A stretch of 64,000 nt of DNA from Paragonimus westermani. Lineage: Eukaryota; Platyhelminthes; Trematoda; Plagiorchiida; Troglotrematidae. The position numbers were made by a program, and so were the translations under genes. The stretch covers positions 1 to 64,000 of the forward strand of contig QNGE01000103.1 of assembly GCA_008508345.1 (NCBI GenBank), given 5' to 3'. This document shows positions 42,870 to 55,400 of this stretch, in pieces (position 1 is the first letter of the stretch; each line of letters opens with the position of its first letter). Under the pieces are notes generated by a model. It saw only the letters and a program-made list of their open reading frames with translations, had not been told where the DNA came from and did not search any database.

Positions 42870-45800
42870 TTCTCAGTAAGTTATATCCATGAATAATCCA
42901 TGGAATCAGATATTTCCTGTGTTCAGTAAGTAGATCTTAACTGCCATCTAATTAGTGCTGAGAAAGTAGTACAATCATATAGTTTGTTACTGCTGGTCCA
43001 CATCTTTCACGCAGCCTACCGAACAAATGTGTTTGATAGTCCAAACGATGTCGTTGACGGGCTTTGCTGAGTGCCGCTCTCGTTGCAAAATGAGGCTTGC
43101 TTCCGTAACCAATGGCTAGTTCTACTCCTAACTCGCTGTGTAACGCTTCCGTTCCATTTTCGACAACTAAGCACTCACCCTGCAGTTCGGATATGTTTAA
43201 TTGGCTTGGTTATCACTATTAACTATTTAGCAAAACGCGCGCAACAGTTTTCGGAAGGCAGATGCAGACGGTCGGTTTAAATCGTAATTGATCTGAAAGC
43301 CCAGCTTCCTGACAGTCACGCTCTTTTCTCGATTTTATCCAATTTTCAGGACCATGCAACGCTGGCGACCTCCCGATTGCGACATAGCAAGCGTCTCGCA
43401 TTTAAACCCCGTGAACATTGAACGTATTGCGTAACGTCCGTTGTCCTTAGCGTTTTGCCGTTGGGTCCCGAACCCGATAGGTTTCGTCGTTTTTCCGTGA
43501 GCTCGCGATGTGATTCGTGTCTCCTTTGCGTTAGCGTCGCGTCTTCTGCTACTGCGTTCATTGTCGCCTTTGATACACCTTCCATTTTACAATATATTGT
43601 GTGGTTCACCGGCTTGTTTTTGTGGCGCTCTTGGAACCTTCAGTCGCCTCACTATCGGTTTTGCGCTATTTTCGCTTTGATTAGTCGTATCAATATCGGG
43701 TCTTTTTTATTCTAGCCAGCACATTTAACCGCAAGCATGCCGCCAGATGGTTTCGTTGGTCAAGTTGGCGGTTTTTCGGACCAAACGAACCTTTCTGAAA
43801 CACTTCGGTTAACACTTACAATTTTTAGGCTAGCAGTTGTCATTCGTCAAGTTTTTCCCGTTACCAAGGCATGGTTCAAGGTGTTAACGGCCGGCGTGCC
43901 GCCTATTGTCACACTTCTCTGGTTCAGTACTGTTATCCTGTCAGCAGGTTATAACCGATAGTGGTTTATTTCGCTGACCGTATACAGTGGTTCATCCTAG
44001 CAACCATCTAGGTCGTTAAACTAGTGTACTTATAGTTCCTTTGGCGGTCCCAGCAAGCGTTGCATGCATGTTCGCTAAGCTGTCAACGTTAGGCAGGGGC
44101 GGTATTCGCGGGTAGTGACAGTTTGCAGTACGGAGGAAGGGAAGTCTGGCTTATTTCAGAGTCGCGTTGCACTGGGACGGACCGCATTATGTACCGTGTG
44201 GTGGCGGTCGTAAAAACCTTGATTGCCTATATTGCCAACCAGTGGTCTTCGCCTCATTCAAAAACCACGCAAATTGATTGGTAGCCAGTTAATTTCACTA
44301 TGCACCGCTCAAACGTATCCGTAGCCGTAATCGATTTAATATCGGTGGCTGGATTGTGACTTTACGTCGGTAACCGTTCGTCTCCATTTTCTTAATTGGT
44401 ATTTTTCACCTGTGACGTATCAACTTAGAGATATCTCAGCCTCCTGTCCTCCGTTCTATAGTAACAGGAATCTGGTTTCACACCAGTGATACGGTCGAAT
44501 CAGATTGCCTACAAATCGACATGCATTTGTGAACGCCCATAGTGTTACCCGTTTGCGAACCTTGTCTCGAGGATGCCTGGCTTTGCCTTGTTTGTTGGTA
44601 CAGTCATCCACATCGTTCACTGTTTTCATGTGTTCGAATGCAGTCTTGACGACGTCAATTGATCTACACTCAAACTGCAACTCATCTGTTTTGGTCAGGC
44701 TGGCCTGAATAATACCCTTTCATCCGGTTCCTTTATCTTGTGAAATTTGAATATTGGTTCCAACCGTTCGGAAATTTCAGAAATCACTGATAGATTCCAC
44801 AATTAACAGCACTAGTTCCCATTTTCTACAAATTGGTAGGCGACTAATGGATAACGCTGATTGTGACCCAGGATGTTTAATTCTTAGGTTGTGCTCGTAA
44901 TCCTCTCTGGAATCTGTTTGATCCATTACGGCTAGGCTAAGCTCATTAACTATGTCACCGAGCATGCGATCACTCATCACCTAACAGTTAATGTGACAGT
45001 ACGTCGACGCTCATACGGAGGCGTCAGGGTCTACCTTGCATGCCATAAACTCAGCATGCATAGTAAAAAACTTGCCACCGCCGCACCTTTTTGCAGTGCC
45101 TTATTGTGGGGTCGGTCAAGGCCGTTATTTGCACTAAACTCTACAACCGGAGTTTAATGTTTGGTTGTTCGCTGAGTTTCATACTTAGATTGGGAAATTT
45201 TCACAAAACAAGGTGAAATTACCAGTGCATGAGAGTGAGCTCGTAGGATTTGGTCCCGTCCTATTTCCTCAAACCCTTGGGCGCTAATAATGTCACATTT
45301 TTTGGCGATGAGACGCATGCGATCTAAATGTTATTCTTGGCGAACAACTCGACACTAGCACCGACAACCCGCGCTGCCAACCCTATCATCTTTCTCGACA
45401 ATCGCAAGCGGAGTTCTGTTTACATGGTCCTTATGAAGGATGAATTGTCCACAAGCATGGAGAATGACAGTGGCAATATTGCACAGCCAGCCAAAGTGTC
45501 TTTGATACCCTGCTTGAACCTACTGAAAAATAGTCAAACGACTCCGGATGTCTAGGGGTCCTGTTACACGCTAATTGTAATTACCAGCGGATGTGAATGC
45601 AAAGCGAAGTACATGACAAGGTCGTGTCAAGATGGTACGAGCGCGACTGCTGCAGCCGACTTTCAATACAGCAAAAAACTCGGTTTCGGGCGGCCGCGAG
45701 ACCTGCAATGGACGCCAAACAAAGCTCCGATTGTAGTTCGCGAAAGTGTAATAAACCGTTTTGGTGAAACAGCAATAGAAGTGCTGCGATTCAGAATGGG

Positions 45801-46879
45801 ATGGACGGGAATGACGTTTTAGGTGCTGCTGACATCTTCAGAGGCGAGAAGTATGGTTCTGTGAGCATACCAACGATAGTAGATTTTCGCGAACCGTGTA
45901 TGAGCGCGTCCGGTCGTTTGTAAGCTGAATTAGGTTAGGTGGTAGTCAAGACGCTGACTTGTATATGATAATTTCATCCCAAAAACCGCTCAATTCACTT
46001 GCCGTCCTCAACGGGCTGTGACTGCGTTTCCGTAAAATGGTTAACCGCGCATGTTAGAATGCCTAAATCCTTTGGTCGGACGCGCTAGAAAATGAAATGC
46101 AAACCGTGTTGGTCTTAGTCATGCAACACCTAGGTCACACCAATAACAAAGGTGTGTGGCGACTGCATTGTACGTTGACTGATGGTGCACGCCTGGTTCT
46201 CGGAACACCTGATTTCTCCTCAATCGAATGGTTATGGACCAGCTCACCATTTTGAAACCTGTCTGGTGATTGTTCGTGCTTTTACGTTGATTCATTTTTA
46301 TATTCAGATTTGCAGCTTTTGAACAGCATTCGTTCGTTTGCCACAGTAGCTGATGGTCGGCTTGCTACTGAGAGGTATCCGTCTTGGAGATGGTGTGAAC
46401 ATTTGATTATGTTGTGGGCTGACATCAGACGCAGTTGTGCTGTATAGTTCTGCAAACCATTTGTTGGCGCTTGAGGTTCACCGACTTATGCTCATTGGAC
46501 CATGCAGTAGCAAGCTGTTGTATACCAAGGCTTGAATAATGCGTCCGCAGTTTGATTTTTTAGCCAGCACTAGTTTTATACATAGTGCGTGTCACAGTTA
46601 TTGGCGTCTTCCTCCGAATCAGGCCTGTTTTCAGGCAAACCACGTAGCTGTTAGTGAGGAATGTTCTTATTGGAACTCAGTTTGGTTCATATGGTGCATT
46701 AGTACGTTCTTACTTTTACTGGTCAATAACCCTACCGATAGCGACGGCTGGCGGTTGAGAAACTGGCTATACCGTCAGAAAAACATCAGTATCAAACCAG
46801 CTTGGAAAGAGGGCTTGGCAGTTCTCACCAGGCTTGTGATTTCTCACTCTGGTCGGTAGATCTGGCACCACTCACTGAG
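42870..46879. other. No clearly recognisable gene; unidentified open frames
   Basis: Just downstream of the RRM gene no canonical AATAAA is visible close to the stop. A plus-strand frame starts at 43737 (MPPDGFVGQVGGFSDQTN) after a pyrimidine-rich stretch ending in TTCTAG. It could be the first coding exon of another gene but has no recognised domain. Frames at 45328-45555 and 45613-45822 are also anonymous. Confidence 0.35.
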
Positions 46880-48345
46880 ACTGCGATCCCAATTGTTTTG
46901 CAAATGACCTGATGCCTGCACTTTTCAAAGAGGTTAACGAGGTGTTGGTAGAGGTTTTGGTGCAGTTGTTCCGACTTGTGTGGACAACAGGAACCATCTC
47001 TCCGTGCTCGGATCACTCGACAGTAGTTCCCTTAATTAAGAAGGTAGTCCAGGGTTTTCGTGAAAAACAGGGGAATTAGGTTGGCCCTAATAATTACTAG
47101 GGTCCTGGTATCCACTAGACTTTGTCGACTCATTGCAACTCGGGAGGCGAACATTATGGAAGCACAGGTAGGGTTCCGCTCCAGGCGGGGTTCAATTGGT
47201 CACCCTTTTACTCTACACCAAATTTTGGAACAGTGGCAGTTGCCGTATTTCCCGACTGTGAAGGTATGTTCTATTCAGTGGATCGATCTGCACATTTAGT
47301 CACTTAAACGCCGGAGTGTATCGACCAAGTATGCGAACACTGTCGGTGCTTTATTCTCACACTTAGCTCGGGTTGGGGTTTATGGTAAGCTGTCTAACAG
47401 TTTTAGCTTCAGGAGTAGCGTACGTCAAAGCTGTCCTCTTCCACCGTTTTTGTCCAATGTCATAGACGGACTAATGGAGGATTGTCTGCAGCACTCACGA
47501 GATGCCGCCGTAGACTTTCTATCTGGTGAAAGGCTAGTTGGTCTTGATTATGTTGAAAAAATGTTGCTGTTTGGCAGCTTTCGTGCACGCGAACAATGCC
47601 AGGCGCTGTTTTGCGTTCTGCTGAACGCTTTGTAATGCGCTCTACAGCCTCAAAGTGCTTCTGCAAGACTGCTGTGATCACGTAGATTTAATGTTATGTA
47701 GTGACGTCGGGGATTTTCGGCCGATTTGACTACCTGGGAAGTTGCATCAGGGGTGGCGGAGGTGTAGAGAATGAAATAGAAGCGCGAATCTCCAAGGCTA
47801 GGGTGATATTTGCCGTTCTGGGGGCACCTATGGCGACGCAAGTATTGCTGTTAATCTTAAGGGTCGCGTATATCAGGTGACAGTGAGGGCTGTGTTACTT
47901 TATAGCAGCCAGACATAGCCACTCAGGTTCGAAGACATGAACTGTCTTCAGGTATTTAACCACGTATGTCAGCGTTTGATCGTTCGTGTGGGGTTTCACC
48001 AACCGGGCAGCAACAAAGAGGTTGGGAAGCGGGTGTTTGGCACTGATTGTCAAACGAGTTTTTTTTGTACACTTGGATTTCTACCTGTTTAGGTGGCTAA
48101 GTCATGTATAATGGATGCCGGCTAGTCGTTTGCCGCATCGAGCACTCTTTGGCGGCGCTGCAACCGACTGGCGCAAGGTGTGGGTTTGACAGATGGTTAC
48201 TTGGTGTAGAGAAACGAAATCGTTTACGAACGGGTTGCCACTGTAAACCGAGTTCACCGCTCAGGCTGGAGCGTTCGCAACTCAGAGTCGTTGGCTTGAA
48301 ACAGTAGGTGAGGTGACGGCTAATCAAGCTCGATGGAGTGAGTGT
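46880..48345 (+). pseudogene. Decayed RTE-like reverse transcriptase (second family)
   Basis: Reading the plus strand through several frame changes, the blocks are, in order: MPALFKEVNEVLVEVLVQLF; NRGIRLALIITRVLVSTRLC (47063 on); EAQVGFRSRRGSIGHPFTL (about 47158); CPLPPFLSNVIDGLMED (about 47430); LSGERLVGLDYVEKMLLFGS; FDYLGSCIRGGGGVENEIEA (about 47728); VRAVLLYSSQT and RFEDMNCLQVFNHVCQRLIV; then RWLSHV and ASRLPHRALFGG, ending in SRWLETVGEV near 48315. This is the full order of an RTE-like RT and its C-terminal region. The YADD position reads YVEK, so it is catalytically dead. It differs from the 36 kb element and lacks a visible endonuclease. Confidence 0.78.
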
Positions 48346-48949
48346 TGTTTGTCCGAGTTGTCTGTGAAGTGATTTAATGACGCGGGGCAGTGGAAGTCGT
48401 AAGGATGACGCTTTACTTTCACTTACAACTGACTTTGTTCGCAGGGTGCAGTCACCTTGATGATAAATGTTTGGATATAGACGGGGCCATTTTTCAGCAG
48501 CTGTCCCTTCCTCTCTTTCTGTATAGGGTTTAATTTTTTCCATGGTTGTGTAACAGCTAAACAGCGAGCCACTGATATCTTGCTGACTATGATGATTTTG
48601 ACTGGTTTAGTTGTAGGTGTTCTCTGTTGTTAACGAGGGGGTGACCCTAGAAGAGGCTGAAAACATATGCTTGCTAACTTGCGCCGCCTCGATCATACTA
48701 CACAACCAACCAGCTACTTCAGGCGTCACTGTTGTCGGTTAAATTGCCCCGTTAGAATTGGTCTAGTGGTGAATATTTCACCTTTCGTAGCCACATCATT
48801 GATTGTCCCCTCAGTCGCACCTAGTTCGGTCGTACCAGACTTACTTCCAGACTAGTTACGATAATATGCATAAGGTACGCTTCCGTTTGCGTCGAAAGTA
48901 TGGGAGTCAGGACCAGCTTTTTTAGTAGGTGGGTTTCGTACGGCACTTG

Positions 48950-49280
48950 TCATTAGTTTGACTGAGTGCGCAATATCCTCCAAGGACGCCCTCGGTGATC
49001 GTACGCGGCTGTTCGCCGTGCTCGCATCACGTTATCAGTTAGCCGACGTATCAGTTGACAGTCTAAGTTGGCTGGGTCACATACTCCGCTTGGCAGCTGG
49101 GCTTTTTCCGTACCGGACGTCGTTTACTGTGATTAGGAACTGAGTGAAAGCTGTAGGTTTTCACGAGGTATGAAGGCCTTGGCTGTTTCGTGTGGATACT
49201 GCATGTCGCGTTGGAGTCCCCGTGATCACAAAAATCGCTGGTTAGAAGCGCTACCGGAGACGGTGGTTTGGACACATTCA
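48950..49280 (+). pseudogene. C-terminal fragment of a second RTE-like copy
   Basis: The frame from 48958 contains LSWLGHILRLAAGLFPYRT, the conserved R-W-L-G-H-V-L-R-M-x-x-x-R-L-P block. Downstream, in another frame, SRWSPRDHKNRWLEALPETV (about 49208-49260) corresponds to the P-G-W-G-P-R-D-x-x-x-x-W-L-E-T-L block that ends these proteins. The same region is already present once at 48090-48330, so this is a separate copy in the same orientation. Confidence 0.65.
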
Positions 49281-52200
49281 TGCCATGTCTAGTTCTTGGT
49301 CAATCCATTTTTCTCATTTTTGGTCATTTTCTTGTAGGTTATTGCACGTCACTGTTCCTTCAGATGAGTGGAAACTGGTGCCACGGTACCTTCCGATCAG
49401 ACTGATGACCGTTATGAGTGAAAGTAATGCACAATGTGCTTCAGAATTGTCACCAATGCGACCATCACTCCGGTTCTCAGCTAGCAGTGATGTGATGAGA
49501 AGCTGTTGTAACCGGATAGTTTCTTGCAATTTTTTTTACAGTTTACAGTAGCATCATTCAGTCTGTTTTTGAGATGAAGGATGCACAGCCTAGTTCGGAA
49601 TAGGTGCGATGCTGCATTACATTAAGTAAATCAGAGCATGAGTGCACCGACAATGTAGATTTCTCATACGCGCCACAGAGTACACTTCCGAGCTTTGTCT
49701 AACAGTACCTTTTGCCATAGATGTTCCGTACCCTCTAGCCCCCAATTAGGTGGTTGCGTCAATTAGGGAAAACTGGGCGTTAGTTTTTTGTTTTGGCGGA
49801 GCAAAACTATCCGGCCTTTTTGTTGCACTCTATCATACTCCGATTTCTACGACTAAAACTCGACGAGTCAAATGGCTGAATGGTGTGTCAAATGTATATC
49901 AGAGGCGAGGCTTCGCGTCAAGTGTGAAGATGTCCTGATTGTTATCCCTAAAAATGCGTTTTTTGACGGTGTCGTTGCCCACTGTAGTTGCATGCTGGTG
50001 GCGATTGTCAAAGACGGTTGCTGAGCGAACATTCGTTCGAGGAAACTAGGGCACAAAACTATTATGGCTTGACATGGCCATTGGACGCTTGGTACAACCG
50101 CCCTTTCCCTGTACGGCCTGCTAAAGGCGACATCGTAAACCGGCGTTAAGCTTGAACTTCGCTACATGGTTAACTCGATAGCAAAGGAGCCATACTACTA
50201 TGGGTGGTAACCCCGATCACGTCGAGTGTCCCCGTGTAGTTTTGAGCAGTTGTATGGTTTTCTACCCATTTGGGTTTGTAACACTAGGAACAGCTTTGTG
50301 GCTCGTGAGTTCGAAGTTTGCATCTCTCACGCCAGGACGTGGTGGTTATGTAACTTACTTGGTCGTATGTGAGCTGGATACTAGTTGGTTGCACATACCT
50401 AGCTCACTTGAAGTCTTAAAGAGCCTGTTTGATGTTTGCATATATACGGTCGTCCTATTCTGTTGTTCTTCAATCGTGACCTACCACGGCGAAATTTGCG
50501 CCGGTCATCCGAACCTTACGCTTTTTGCGGATGAGGTATTGCTTGCAGAAAGGCGCGTTGATGTCAGATCCAAGGCTAACGGAATTTACTGACGTATGTT
50601 CGCAGTCCCATGGTAATATTCGAGCCTGTAATTACTTGGTCTCGATGTGCTATGAAACACCTGCTAATTGTGGGAGCAGTCTGTCGCCCGTCCGATATCC
50701 ACTTTCGCTTTCATGGGTGAGCATCTGAGGGCCAATCGATCGGATCCGACTGGTTGGAGGAATAGAAAATTCAGTGTCCGTCCATCCGTCGCGAGCAAAA
50801 CCCAGTCGTGGGTTTCCTGTGTCGTTCGTTTAAATCCCACTGTTCGCAAGAAGCGTCGATCGCGGTAGTGAATCAGATAGTAAGTTTTATCTTGTTCCTT
50901 AATAAACCACACATTGTGACAAACTCGTAGGCGGCATTGCTCGTTCCTTGTAGGGGTGCGTTATTACAGTGAGCCTACGACAGCTTTGTTCCACCATGCT
51001 GTGTGGACTTTTTACATTTCAACGTGGACGCATGGATTTCGATACTCTAGTCTGCTACCCTAAGATTGAGTCGCCGTCAGTGCAGACAATTTTCTATCGC
51101 TTTCCGGAGTAGAAGTGTACCTAATCGTAATTTTTTGTTCCTAAACAGTTTTGTGAAGTTCAGTAACGAAGTACTGGAACTCGTCATTCCTAACGTTCTG
51201 CGTCCTCAAGTGAACTGGCCCTTTGCCCGTTATCAGATCGGTGCTTTAAGCAACCCCACTTTAATCGTTCCACCAGCACTAGTTTGTGTTAGTCTTGTTA
51301 ACCCAGCCCCACTTGGTTACGGGATTGCACGCCATTGTAGCTTTATTTGTAAATTAACGTGACATTTTTAGTTATTGCGCGTTGGATGTCGCTTGATGTA
51401 TTACATTCCCCTTTACCGAACTCGTTAATAATAACTACAATTTTTTCCAACTAGTGTGTTTTTGTTTTTATTTACTTTACAGGCTCCGAGGACTGGTTCT
51501 TACTACATGGCGTCTAAACTACTGGATCTTTCCGGTTGTTGGCTTTTTGTTGATAGCAGTTTGGTACCTTTAATGCTTATAACACGTGTCAAATTGGTAG
51601 GTGGGTAAAGTCATTGTGGACCGCTGGTCCGATGATGGTGATAGTGTCTTCGTGGGCCATGTATTGTACTGACTCCTTGCGTTGCCAGTGTAGTCGTCGG
51701 GTTGTTTGTTGCTCGTGAGGTTAGTTTAATCATGGTCACCGTGCATGGTCGAAAAAATGTGAGGTACTTCGCACTCAGTCAAATGGAAGACGGTGAAACC
51801 GCAACCAAGAATGTATGCACAAATGCAGGAACATTTGAGTGTTGTGTCGAGTTTTTGTTGTTAGCGAGACGTTCTTGTCAAACTTTATCGATCAAGTGGT
51901 GAGTGTTTTGTCACTGTATTCATGTCACCTCTGTTAGTACTTCAATCGATCTGTTGATTCCTTCACTCACGGATGTACCTTTGGTGCTCGAGGTAGCTGA
52001 GGTTCCACATCGTTATGTGTTATTTAATATTCTCCGGGTTCGACAGATTGGTAGTATCCATTTCCTATGTGACCTGGTGAGTTGTTTAGAATCCAATACC
52101 TTGTGGTGCAATTTTCCCGAAACTTATTAATCACTTGTAGAGGTATGTGACCAAACGACGTCAACACTCTATCTGGAAGTCCTGGGTTGGAGCTCAGTCC

Positions 52201-55200
52201 ATATGTATTGAGCAGGCTGTTTGCCTTTATGCTTCTCACTACACTACCTAAGAAGAACCTCAACATCTCATGCGCTTGCACCACCACTAATTGTGTTCGT
52301 GGCCAGCCTGCTACCACAAGTGAGTGGATAACCTAGGGCCAAGCCTTCGGGACTATCGCTGCTGTTAATCACTTTTTCACTGATCAGTTGTGTTTATTCA
52401 GCTTGTATGAAACGTCATCCAGCCACTTTCGAGATTGCGGTGTATCGAAGTGCCCGTTACTGGCAATTTTCCTCTTTAAGCATGTTGCCGATGTCTCGTT
52501 TCATTAACTTGAGTCTCTTATTTAATAGCCACCATTTAACCTTGTGCCTTGTATAACTTTCACTCTTGTCCAGTATTTTTTCATTCTAATTGCATGACTG
52601 GTATTGTGAATTTAAATTGTTCTCATGGTTGTTTATCTGTCGTCTTCGGCCGCCTTCCAAGAGCATCTTGTCCAAATATCTAACCTGTTATCTCCCAGTC
52701 CTGTGCCCTCCCCCTAAATCTATTCGTTGTGTTCAAATATCTCCTATTGTGGATAAAAATATGCTAATGTTATCACTTGACTCTGTGTTTCTCAACGGAA
52801 TCGATGTCGCTCCATTTTGGGAATGGTTTGGCTTATGGGAGGTGATTAGATGACTGTTTACCACAGTGATGGTTGGATTCATTCACGAATGTTGACGTCT
52901 GATTCCACAAGCGTTTGCACAAGTGAATCGTTTTCAGCTAATTATCCATTCTTCTGGACTGTTCTTGTCTGCTGCGAGGATTTCGTACGGTAAGCCACTG
53001 ACTAAAGAAGGGTGAGGACTATCTAGGAAATTCTTGCGTTGAGTGTTGGCGATCACGTTTTTATCCCTCGCAGTGTACTTACTGTCGGCTTTTATTTGTC
53101 GGTCCAGCTGGTGGGTATCTTCAAGAAACAGCTTTGGGGTTCACTGTTGGAAAAATAAATTGGCAGCTCGTCGTTGACATTATTAGCATTCCTACCTCCT
53201 AAAAATGAACGGAAATAAAGAGCAGCTCAGAGGGTGGCGAAAAAGTTTCATTCAACAAAATCCACATCTGATTCCGACGAAGCTGTAACTGACTTGAGAA
53301 GCTGGAAGGCTATTTATCATCATTACCGGCTTACCGAAGAACTGTTCACAATGCGAGGAAACGGCTTTTCTTGATCTCTGTTCGTCTGCATCAAATTCGG
53401 CACTTTACACAAACCGTCGTTGATTTTCTGGAATGTTTGGCGCGCTTCCGCAGTGAGATTAAGGTGACACTTGTTTCAGCTCTGCAGATTGGTTAAAGGT
53501 CATGTGAACTTCGCACAATCGGAAATGAACTGGTTTTCTTTAGCAATTGTTTGGCACAGCGTAATTCCGTATGGCCCGGAATTCTGTGCAAGAGGCACTA
53601 ATGTCTTGCAAATGCACCATGTGACTACTTCCGTGAAAGGAACACTAGATTGACATCCTGCACTTAGAAATGTGTCGGAGTATTTTCAAATGGTCTAGGT
53701 GATCTTCATTTCTTTTGACCTCTAGAACACGGCCGATGTTGGCACGATTAAAGTTCATACCTCATATCAATTATGTGACGAAATTCGAAGCGATTGTACA
53801 GCTTCCCTCATTTCGAGGGGACTCAAATAGGTCGGAGACGTTTCTGAGTCATTTTGCAAGCTTCATCTGGTGCGGGTAGGATCCGATGCTACGTGCAAAC
53901 CGGATCAATTTAACGAAATATCGGGTTATCGTAGAATCAGTCATGGGTGTGCAGAATAGAGTGACAATCTGCCAGGTTACTTTGGTAGACGCCAAATGAG
54001 TGCCAGGCATCTGCATGTTCTGGTACCGTGTGGCGTGACGGGTATTAGTACTCTGTTGATTAATGTTAAACTCCAACATGTGTCCCGATCCTTTTGACGG
54101 ACTGTAGTCTCTCCAGCTAATCGGTAAGGTGTTAGAGTAGGCTTTGCTATAGTGGAAATAGTTGGAAATGTCTCCCGATTCATCTGTTATTAGACGCGAT
54201 ATGCTGGGACCAGTCTTGATTTATCAAAATAAGCAGACAGAGGAATTGCATAAAATGAGTGCACCTTTTGTAGACATTTGTGTGCCTGTGACCAGGGCTA
54301 TACACAAAAGATTCTTCATTGCAGTTGTTCATCTTGTTCCTGTTGCAGACTGACTGGTTCCAAATGCCTCAGGAAGTCGAAGCAAAGGTGCATGAGCACC
54401 GCTGTTCATACTAGTGTCACTTACATAGTACAGTCGACCCAGGTACAAACAGTGGTGGTTGTTGTCCGCTACCGATTGGCTTAGCCGTTTTATTCCCGAA
54501 ATTTGTCTCTGGAAGGAACGAAGTTGAATACAACACCGAGCGCGACCCAAACAGGCACCAATTTTAGCGGAACTCCGTTTATATGCCGCTCAAAAAACGG
54601 TTTCGTGGCTGCAGTGGTGGTCGTTTATCTGTTAGTGGCCAGTTGTAAGGTCCTTTGCGAAAGCCGCTCTTCCAGATTTTGGAGTGTCACAAAGATCATT
54701 TTGGTTGTGCCAGTTTCATCCAGAATGTCTTCGGAAAATACAAGTGTGTGTACAAGCTTATGTGGGGGTTTCTGAAGCCACAACTCGCGCGGCACCTGTT
54801 TGGCAGTCTCCTTGTTTGATGATTGAGTCGACGAGACAACTGCGTGTGTCGCAACATCGGAAATTGGCTTGCAAAGGGTCTTCCTTGGAAGCTGCCTTCT
54901 TGTTCACAGTGGCCGACTTGGCGATTTTGCAAGGATTCTCTACCAGCTACCTTTTCGGTAGCAACATTCCCAGGCAAATTAGGAATGAACTGTTCATGGG
55001 TGATGCGCTTGCGATCGGATGCATATGAAATAGGGATCGTTTCGATCGGCGATCCACAAGTTATCGTGCCCCATTGCCGAGCCCATGCAGTTTGATTAAC
55101 CGTGTTATCTGGAGCACCTGACTTAATAGATCCCAAGGTCTTTTCCTTTCTAGGTGAACTTGAAAAGTTGGCAGTCGCGTTCTGGCTAGCATGCATGAAT

Positions 55201-55400
55201 TGCAGTTAACGGTCGACCATACTGAAGCCGCGCGCAAAAAAGTTGAGGCGCACACAAGTTAATTTAAGCAGGCCGGATGTGTTTCGTGCAAAGCAGTTGG
55301 TGTGGGCTGTACGTAAGTAAATCAAGATATGAGGCGTGCAATAATCCATCGGACTCCGGCCGCTCCAGTTGGCTGGGAACTACTTCTTAATGTTAAATGC
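49281..55400. other. No recognisable gene
   Basis: Long stretch that looks rich in G and T on the plus strand, with short open frames only. A LFADEVLLAE segment at about 50515-50545 resembles a reverse-transcriptase FADD box but has no supporting context. The longest frame (54696-55196, minus, 166 codons) shows no motif I recognise. Confidence 0.45.

Noticed and set aside
48097..48543. 148-codon minus-strand frame
   Set aside because: It is antisense to the C-terminal part of the plus-strand RTE-like RT and has no motif.
50515..50590. LFADEVLLAE segment resembling an RT FADD box
   Set aside because: No other RT block is found on either side in any frame, so chance is the simpler explanation.
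54696..55196. 166-codon minus-strand frame and a 114-codon plus-strand frame over the same bases
   Set aside because: Both strands are open, neither has a recognisable motif, and no splice context supports either one.
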